From Cannabis sativa (Eukaryota; Streptophyta; Magnoliopsida; Rosales; Cannabaceae): a stretch of 64,000 nucleotides of DNA. Below the pieces are notes generated by a model, which saw only the letters and a program-made list of their open reading frames with translations, did no database searches and was not told the origin of the DNA. The translations under genes and the position numbers were made by a program. Below are positions 57,147-64,000 of this stretch, in pieces. How positions within the stretch are numbered: the first letter of the stretch is position 1; each line of letters begins with the position of its first letter. Location of the stretch: NCBI RefSeq assembly GCF_029168945.1, contig NC_083607.1, forward strand, positions 36,503,257 to 36,567,256, read 5' to 3'.

Positions 57147-59888
57147 CTACCGGAGTGGGTGGTTGATCAGTACCTCGATCGGATGTGCTTGGAAATATGG
57201 CCTTAATTTTCTTGAGGCCATCAGGAGGCAGAAAACCAGTTTCTCGATGATGGGGTACCTTGTCTCCGCTCCTACCATGCGCTTGCTAACATAGTACACA
57301 GGATGTTGAGTTTTCTCTTCTTCCCGGACAAGGGCAGCGCTGACCGCGTGATCGGAGACGGCCAAATATAGGAATAGGTCCTCTCCGAGAACGGGTTTTG
57401 ATAGGATAGGAGGCTTGGTCATATCTTCTTTCAACTTTTTGAATGCCTCCTCGCACTCGTCCGACCACTCAAACTTTTGACACTTCTTCAGTATGTTGAA
57501 GAAGGGGATGCACTTGTCTGTAGACCGGGAGATAAAACGGCTTAGGGCAGCAACCTTTCCGGTTAGGCTCTGAACGTCTTTATGCTTCTTGGGGGATGGC
57601 ATGCTCAGGAGAGCTTGGATTTTTTCTGGGTTTGCCTCAATCCCCCTCTGGCTGACGATGAAGCCTAGGAACTTTCCTGATTTGACCCCAAAGGTGCATT
57701 TCTTTGGGTTGAGCTTCATGTCGTATCTTCGGACTACCTCAAAACACTCCTCTAAGTCGTCCGCATGTCTATTGAATGCTTTGGACTTGACGAGCATATC
57801 GTCCACGTATACCTCCATGTTTCGCCCTAAGAGGCCTTTGAACATCCGGTTGACTATTCTTTGGTAGGTCGCTCCAGCGTTCTTCAGTCTAAAAGGCATG
57901 ACCATGTAGCAGTATACCCCCTTATCGGTCCTGAAGCTAGTGCACTCTTGGTCCGCCGTGTGCATCTTTATTTGGTTATACCTGGCGTAGGCGTCCATGA
58001 AGGATAGTAACTTGAATCCGGAAGTGGCATCTACCATCTGGTCGATCCTGGGCAGCGGGAAGCAGTCCTTCGGACTAGCTTTGTTTAGATCAGTGAAATC
58101 TATACAAACTCGCCAAGTTCCGTTTGGCTTGGGCACCAGGACCGGATTGGCTAGCCATTCCGGATAGTATACGTTGCGGATCATGGTGTTCGTCAGAAGC
58201 TTGTCCACCTCTTTCTCTAGGGCCTCGGCCTTTACCGAGTCGAGGGGGCGTCGCTTTTGTTGGACTGGTGGCATGTCCGGGTTGACGTTGAGGACATGGG
58301 TGATGACATGGGGACTTATGCCGGTCATGTCCTCTTGGCGCCATGCAAAAATTTCGATGGCGCCTTTCAGTGTTTTTATTATTCTTTCTTTTTCCTCCAG
58401 ATCTAGGTTTTTTCCCAGCCGGAGTACTTTGGTGGAGTCGAGGTCGCACACTGATATTTCCTCGACATCCTCCATCGGTTCCACAATTTTTTCGGACCCC
58501 ACCCGGGGGTCCAACTCATCTTCTTCAGCCATTCCTGGCTCGATGATTTCCCGGACCATCAGTACGGGCAGGTGGGTTGCAACATTGTAACATTGCCTTG
58601 CCTCTCCTTGGTTTCCTCTCACCGTCCATATTCCAGCTTCCTGGGTAGGGAACTTTAAGCACAGGTGCCGAATCGATGTGACTGCGCCAAAATCTACCAG
58701 GGCCGGTCGGCCGAGGATCGCGTTATAAGCGGTCAGGCAGTCCACCACCACAAAAGTGCAGTATTTGAACGTGCTTTGAGGGGTGTCCGGGCACAAAGTG
58801 ACGGGAAGCCTCACTTTTCCCATTGGGATAAGCGTTGTTCCGTTAAACCCTGTGAGTTGGGAACCACTGGGTGAGAGGTCTCGGTCCGTCAGGCCTATTG
58901 CGGTGAAGGCCTCCTTAAAAAGTAGGTTCACGGAACTTCCGTTGTCAATCAGGACTCTGGCCACCACTTTATTGGCGATGGGTGTCTCAATGACCAACGG
59001 ATCATGATGAGGGAAGCGCACCGTCTTGGCGTCTTCTTCCGTGAACGTGATGGGTTGATCCATCAGCCGGGGCCTTTGAGCTGGGAGTTGAGTAACCTCC
59101 CAAATCTCATTGTGCTTTACGGCCCCCGCGTACCGCTTTAGTTCTTTGCGGGTAGTTCCTCCAATATGGGGTCCTCCGGAGATCATGGCTACTTTCTCGT
59201 TGGGTCTGGGCGGCAGACCTGGGACGTGCTGGGCATCGCCGGCGGGAGCAACTGGAGTTAATACGCCTGCTGCACCCCCTTGTGTTCCCTGTGGCACAAT
59301 CCCTGTCGCCTGGCCCGGATTGAGGTGAGGCAGCCGATTCTTGATCCACTCATAGAGGTGGCCCAATCGGATCAGGTTTTTAATCTCGTCCTTGAGATTG
59401 TTGCATTCGTTGGTGCTATGCCCAATGTTGTTGTGGTACTCGCATCTTTTGTTTGGGTCCCTCCAGGAGCTGTCCTTGTATAAGGGAGGTGGTCTCTGGT
59501 AGTGCGTATTTTGCCTAGCAGCAAAGTACACACGCTCTTGGGAGTCCGTCAGCTCCGTGTACTGGGTGTATTGTGGAGTGTACCCCTTCTTTTGGCGTTT
59601 CTCCTCCGTCCGGGTGCTGCCTTTGGAGGATCGTTTACTCCTCGAGCCTTGGGAAGGGCCCGCCAGGCTAGCGGTTGGAGTAGAGTGCGAGGGAGTTTGT
59701 CCATTTATCCCTGAGGGATTCCCAAAATGGGATGATGTGGGTGCCAAGGCCTGGCCCTGACTGTATCCGGGAGTAGCAGAGAACTGTATGCCGCTCATTG
59801 ATGGAGCCGCGGTCGGGACAGTACCCGAGGGCGGTGCTCCGGGCATGTACCCTGCTATCGCGGTGGGATAGTATCCTCCATAGGCCAC
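57147..59888 (-). CDS. long open frame: gag C-terminus, protease, RT, RNase H (element B)
   Basis: The 913-residue frame, counted from the first Met, is a fragment of the polyprotein bounded by stops. Order: Gly/Tyr/Ser/Pro-rich gag tail; zinc knuckle CEYHNNIGHSTNEC (149-162); linker; aspartic protease with VLIDNGSSVNLLF (312-324, DNGS site); an acidic linker; reverse transcriptase with FMDAYARYNQI (Asp 632), MPFRLKNAGATYQR and VYVDD (Asp 696 and 697); and the Ty3 RNase H start. The MPFGLK glycine is Arg here, a change at a highly conserved RT position. It stops at TAG 57147-57149. The true initiator is the gag ATG at 61252, and upstream stops prevent read-through. Confidence 0.92.
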   Translation of the reverse strand: MAYGGYYPTAIAGYMPGAPPSGTVPTAAPSMSGIQFSATPGYSQGQALAPTSSHFGNPSGINGQTPSHSTPTASLAGPSQGSRSKRSSKGSTRTEEKRQKKGYTPQYTQYTELTDSQERVYFAARQNTHYQRPPPLYKDSSWRDPNKRCEYHNNIGHSTNECNNLKDEIKNLIRLGHLYEWIKNRLPHLNPGQATGIVPQGTQGGAAGVLTPVAPAGDAQHVPGLPPRPNEKVAMISGGPHIGGTTRKELKRYAGAVKHNEIWEVTQLPAQRPRLMDQPITFTEEDAKTVRFPHHDPLVIETPIANKVVARVLIDNGSSVNLLFKEAFTAIGLTDRDLSPSGSQLTGFNGTTLIPMGKVRLPVTLCPDTPQSTFKYCTFVVVDCLTAYNAILGRPALVDFGAVTSIRHLCLKFPTQEAGIWTVRGNQGEARQCYNVATHLPVLMVREIIEPGMAEEDELDPRVGSEKIVEPMEDVEEISVCDLDSTKVLRLGKNLDLEEKERIIKTLKGAIEIFAWRQEDMTGISPHVITHVLNVNPDMPPVQQKRRPLDSVKAEALEKEVDKLLTNTMIRNVYYPEWLANPVLVPKPNGTWRVCIDFTDLNKASPKDCFPLPRIDQMVDATSGFKLLSFMDAYARYNQIKMHTADQECTSFRTDKGVYCYMVMPFRLKNAGATYQRIVNRMFKGLLGRNMEVYVDDMLVKSKAFNRHADDLEECFEVVRRYDMKLNPKKCTFGVKSGKFLGFIVSQRGIEANPEKIQALLSMPSPKKHKDVQSLTGKVAALSRFISRSTDKCIPFFNILKKCQKFEWSDECEEAFKKLKEDMTKPPILSKPVLGEDLFLYLAVSDHAVSAALVREEEKTQHPVYYVSKRMVGAETRYPIIEKLVFCLLMASRKLRPYFQAHPIEVLINHPLR

Positions 59889-61252
59889 TATTTGGGCCTC
59901 TTGAAGGTTGATATATTTTTGGACTCTCTTCTAGAAGTCCTGAAGGCTTACAGCCCCTTCTTGTTGTAGTTCGTTCCAGAAGGGAGTCCCTGTACGGATG
60001 CCTGCCTGGAGAAGGGCAAGTTGTTGTCCGTCATCAACTTTCTTGGTCTTTGAGGCTTCCTCTCGGAACCTCTTTATGTAGTTTTTCAAGGTCTCGGTGG
60101 GCAGTTGCTTGATGTTAGTCAAGGCACTGACCTCCAGGTTTACCTTTCGTGCGGCGACAAATTGTCTCCGGAAGTTGGTCTGCAACTTGTTCCAACAGCC
60201 TACGGATCCTGGTTCCAGCTTCTTGAACTATTCCTCCGTGGACCCGCTTAGAGTAAGCGGGAAGCACAGACATTTCGCATCATTGCTGACTCTCATGACC
60301 GTCATGACACGGTTAAACCGCGACAAGTGGTCGCTTGGATCAGAGTTCCCGGTATAAGCTGCCATTTCGGGCATCTTAAAATTCTTGGGGAGCTCTGCTT
60401 CCAGGATGTGCTTAGCACATGGCTCCCGGTCTTCACAGTCTGAGTCGGAGTCGTCCCCTTTTTGTCTCCAGGAGACTCGGGCGATATCTTTTCGTAGTAT
60501 GGCGAGCTCTGCCATGATTCTTTCATTTGACGTCCCCGTGAGACCGCGGGCCCGTATTTCTTTTGGTCAAGGTGATCCCGGAGGTCACCTTGATTCCCAT
60601 TGATTTGATTTCTCAAATCAACGGGAGGACATCTCTGTCCTCTTCTTCCTCTACCTCCGGGCTCTTGGTGCACGGAAACGCTTTTTCGGTCCTCTCGATC
60701 CTGAGGGCCAAGACTCCCTTTTTTGGAGATTGCCCCTCTGCGGACCTTTCCCTTTTGGGAAATCTGAGCGGACCTTTCGCGGATCCTGCGCCTTTTTCTT
60801 TCGCCCAGGGGTAGAGGTAGGGTTTTTCTTTTGGTTCTCGTCAGCGGGATATCTTATGGGGCTAGGTTCCCTAGACTTTTGCTGTTGGGTGCTAGGCGAG
60901 GATTCCTCTGGTTCCTTGCCAAGTCCAGCAGTCATTGCCTTGGGATGCACGTGGATGCCAGCTGCCTCCATGGCTTTTTGCATGGCCAACATCACTTCTT
61001 GCATTTTTAGTTTTGTGCTTTTTGGGCTTCTATGTCAGCTTCGTGATCGATAGCTTTTTGCCTTAGAAGCACTAATTCTGAGTAGCTACCTTCATCGTAC
61101 GCATACTCATCGAGGTTTCCCTCGTAGTCATCGTCAGGAATTCCTTCTTCTTCCTCAGAGCCCTCAGCTGCTCTTGAGGCTACGTCTTTCTCATTTGGAT
61201 CTTGAGCATCCTCCAGAGGGCAAGGTTGGCGAGTACTTCTTGTCTCCACCAT
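59889..61252 (-). pseudogene. gag N-terminus and core of element B
   Basis: ATG at 61252 starts MVETRSTRQPCPLED, with acidic DDDYEGNLDEYAYDEGS and coiled coil LVLLRQKAIDHEADI. A frameshift at about 61010 precedes MQEVMLAMQKAMEAAG. A basic Pro/Lys region follows (61004-60651). The gag core (60515-60228) has ELPKNFKMPEMAAYTG and FNRVMTVMRV. TAG at about 60229 replaces the Trp seen in element A (EEWFKKL). 60185-59931 then has LKNYIKRFREEASKTK and stops at TAG 59931-59933 in place of a CAG Gln codon in A. Confidence 0.88.
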
Positions 61253-61314
61253 TTTTATAACGTGAAGTGTATTTTTGCAGAAGCTTTCTTCAGCTCTCAA
61301 TGAAAGCACAAAAA

Positions 61315-62094
61315 TGTTGACCGAGGTTTTCGGCAACCAATGAAATATTATAAGATTCGAGAACTGTAAGAAAATTAGAGAGATTTTTACGTGGTTGGGG
61401 CGTTAATGAGCCTTAGTCCACGAGTCTGTGTTATTTATGGATGTATTTAATACAGAGAATGTTCTTGGTGAGTGTTTACTCTTATAAATAGAGAGAATGT
61501 TTTTGGTGAGTATTTACTCTTCTTGCTCTTATGCAACCCAAAATTCTCGACCCCATTTAATGAGCTTTTAGGGGGTATTTATAGTGTTTTTGGTGGGGTA
61601 ATCCCCAGGATTATTGTACACGTGTATTTGTAAAATCCATAAAGATGGGTATTCCTAATGAATATACCATGAGTAATGCATGGTCAAGTCCTTAGGTGCA
61701 GTAGGGCTTTTATGTGGAATGTCCTTATTGTCTTTCGACTGATGTGACCCTTCACAGTGTAGCCGTCAATAGACTTAAATGATCATTACTTCGTAGCTGC
61801 AGATTGGGGGTTGTGCCGTCAGACTTTATTGCGTGTAGCAGTCCCAACACCCTTCCTCCCATGCGGCATTAAATGCGAATTGACTGCTCAGGGGAAGCCT
61901 GACACCTCGCGGAGATGCCTTAGTATTACTTGGGTATCCGGGAGCGTATGGGGCTCAGCATGCCTTCTCCGGGAGGCATATCCCGGATGCTTTATATCAC
62001 AAAGACTTAGCAAATAATTCAAGCCTTGAGACGTTCTGATCCACGTGTCCCTCTCCGGTTGGTCCACGTATATTGGGCAAAATTAGGGGCAACA
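61315..62094 (-). repeat. LTR of element B (5' LTR relative to pol)
   Basis: It starts TGTTGACCGAGG and ends TTAGGGGCAACA; 780 bp. It lacks the TTG expansion of the other LTR. The flanking ATTAT follows at 62095-62099. The PBS region just inside (61293-61312) reads TGTGCTTTCATTGAGAGC on the minus strand, a degraded version of that in element A. Confidence 0.92.
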
Positions 62095-62132
62095 ATTATG
62101 TATATTCAATTAATGTAATAATTAGTATCTAT

Positions 62133-62531
62133 TCTATATAAAATGTGGTTATATAACAGAATTCTTGCAATTAATAATAAATTTGTTCATATTGTTTATT
62201 TTTTTATTAAAAATATTTTCAAATTTTGATATTTAGAATTAGTTAAATTTTAAATATTATTTTAAATTAAATTTGAATGTTTTGATGATTTAACCAGATG
62301 AGCATTTTCATTAATTCCGAAGATAAATTTAGGGAGAATAATAATTTTTTTTTTAATTACTATTACAAAGTATAATAGTAATTTTTGTTTTTATTTAAAT
62401 CACTATTATGCTTTCAAATTTCAATGATTATCACTACATTGAATATTATTAATTTTAAAATTATGATATTAAAAAAACTAAAAACTTAAATAAAATTAAC
62501 ATACGTGACTTGGCACATAACATCTATCTAG
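62133..62531 (+). mobile_element. Helitron-like remnant
   Basis: It begins TCTATATAAAATGTGG...AACAGAATTCT, resembling the start of the 46337 units. It ends ACGTGACTTGGCACATAAC...CTATCTAG (CTAG 62528-62531) followed by T, the same 3' hairpin type in degraded form. It is 399 bp and non-coding. Confidence 0.55.
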
Positions 62532-62889
62532 TCTATCTATATATCTATATATATATAAAGGAGAAGAATGAGGTGGTGACATGGCAGTCTAAAATCACTT
62601 CGAATAGGTTTTTCAATTCTCTCCTTCATTTTCTCTTTTTTTATAATTTATAATTTTATTTTATTATTTTTCTTAATATGTTATTAAAAAAAATTGAAGT
62701 AAGCCTACCATGTTCTATTTTCTAATATTTTATTAAAATAACTTAAACTAACCGTACAAATTTTATTTTTAGTCCATTTTAATCAATTAGGTTTATAAAT
62801 ATCAATATTAATTAAGAGAAAATATAATTTAAATAAAAATAAATAAATAAATATCACATCTAAACCTGCCATATATATATATACTTGTA

Positions 62890-62935
62890 CTAGTAAAAAG
62901 CTATGTGCGAGGCACGTATACTAAATTTTATGCTA
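62890..62935 (-). mobile_element. Helitron 3' end, minus orientation
   Basis: On the minus strand ACGTGCCTCGCACAT forms a GTGC-ctc-GCAC hairpin, followed by about 10 bases and ACTAG at 62890-62893, then T. Only the terminus is recognisable. Confidence 0.55.
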
Positions 62936-62987
62936 GTTTTTTTTTATATTATTTTAAAGTGATACAATTAAAAATTAAAGAAAAAAT

Positions 62988-63193
62988 ATTATTAGTTATT
63001 AGGTGAGATTATTATTATGTGTATAGGAAGAAATTACAAATTAATTAATCTTATAATCTTAACTTTAATCAAATAGAGTTGTAGATTTATAAACAATAAA
63101 TAATCACGTAAAAATAAAAAATAATTATTTGAATAAAGAATTCAATATACACCGTTATATATATGAATCCCATTAATCAAAAATAATTATTCA
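62988..63193 (+). repeat. direct repeat, copy 1 (206 bp)
   Basis: It is nearly identical to 63627-63846 from ATTATTAGTTATTAGG to AATAATTATTCA. Copy 2 has extra TA units (14 bp). Confidence 0.9.
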
Positions 63194-63626
63194 CTACTAC
63201 AAAATTGACTTTTCTCAACGGTTAATAAGGGGGCCAATTATAAAAACCGTTGGAAAAGGTAAGAGAAAATTTTTCCCAATGGTTTAGAACCGAAGTAAAG
63301 AAACCGTTGGGGAAATTAAACTAATGCCAACAGTGGAGAACTGTGGGCAATACTAAATGAATTTTTTTAAAAGAAAACCGTGAATGCCAACAGTGGAGAA
63401 CCGTTTCCCAACAATTATAAAGCGTTGGGAATACTGTTAGAAATATTATTACTGTTAGAAAATATTTTTTTTTGTATTAAAAAAAGTTTCAAATTTAAAA
63501 AGAAAAAAAAAGATTAACAAGTTTGTATTTAATTTAAAGATTAAAAAAAAATCAGCAATTTTAAACAAAAAGAAAAATGAAAAAGTGTATAAATAGAACA
63601 TTATTATAAAATACTATTGTACGAGC
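63192..63626 (+). mobile_element. CACTA-like terminus and subterminal repeats
   Basis: CACTACTACAAAA, a CACTA-superfamily-like terminus, is followed by repeated subterminal motifs CAACGGTT, AACCGTTGG, CCAATGGTTT and AACCGTTGGGG in both orientations up to about 63430. The opposite terminus is not visible. No transposase. Confidence 0.6.
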
Positions 63627-63846
63627 ATTATTAGTTATTAGGTGAGATTATTATTATGTGTATAGGAAGAAATTATAAATTAATTAATCTTATAATCTTA
63701 ACTTTAATCAAATAGGGTTCTAGATATATGAACAATAAATAATTACGTAAAAATAAAAAATAATTATTTGAATAAAGAATTCAATATACACCGTTATATA
63801 TATATATATATACATATGAATCCCATTAATCAAAAATAATTATTCA
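63627..63846 (+). repeat. direct repeat, copy 2 (220 bp)
   Basis: Second copy of 62988-63193, with a longer (TA)n. It continues into unrelated sequence where copy 1 meets the CACTA-like terminus. The remaining bases to 64000 show no gene. Confidence 0.9.
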
Positions 63847-64000
63847 ATATATGAACAATAATTTGTCAGGCTATATGCTTCCCAATAAAGAAATCCACCT
63901 CCTCATAGTCAAAAATAAATAATACATATGTAATACAAATTTTTGTAATAGAGTACCTAAAAGAAACAAAACTTCAGTTACCATAATCAGAAAAGGTTTA

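Overview
This window is nuclear DNA of a flowering plant, almost certainly a eudicot. It holds one host gene with seven GT-AG exons, is otherwise AT-rich, and is dominated by plant transposon lineages (Ty3 Tekay and Tat, Copia, a Mutator-like element carrying a Ulp1-type protease gene, Helitrons). The species cannot be fixed from sequence alone. The only convincing host gene is a SUF4-like C2H2 zinc-finger gene on the minus strand (6922-12742), with a GC-rich transposon-like insertion in its second intron that ends 4 bp from a splice donor. Layout: 1-1869 is most of a Tekay/Del-like LTR with a minisatellite and a hairpin cluster. 1870-3347 holds rearranged pieces of a long LTR family (about 1.9 kb, TGTTGG...CCAACA). 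3348-5510 is a decayed Copia pol plus the start of its LTR. 6922-12742 is the SUF4-like gene. 13266-18509 is a Copia (Ivana-like) element with near-identical 225-bp LTRs but a largely non-coding interior. 19374-34754 is Ty3 Tat element A on the minus strand, with a spliced antisense gene on the plus strand; two solo LTRs of the 1.9-kb family sit inside it in opposite orientations, each with a perfect 5-bp target duplication. 35109-44619 is a complete 9.5-kb Mutator-like element with a perfect 9-bp target duplication, carrying a broken transposase (+) and a DUF1985/Ulp1-type protease gene (-), i.e. Kaonashi-like. 46337-48299 is a head-to-tail run of Helitron-like units. 48303-49785 is a putative inverted-repeat element. 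49829-62094 is Tat element B, with the same design as A. The rest is Helitron and CACTA-like debris. How the parts work together: each Tat element has gag-pol on one strand and a convergent, intron-containing antisense gene between pol and the polypurine tract. Element A keeps a TATA box for that gene, and splice sites are at matching places in both copies. Neither gag-pol nor antisense gene is intact in either copy. The least expected structure is inside the Copia element at 13266-18509. Its interior contains more than a dozen short hairpins whose arms differ completely but pair perfectly or nearly so, around a loop resembling CCTGAAGT, mostly exactly 8 nt long. Variable paired arms around a constant loop suggest selection for structure rather than for sequence or protein. 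A second notable structure is a compound (TTA)n(TTG)n microsatellite at the edge of element B. The position of the target duplication shows that the TTG part grew out of the first three bases of the LTR after insertion.
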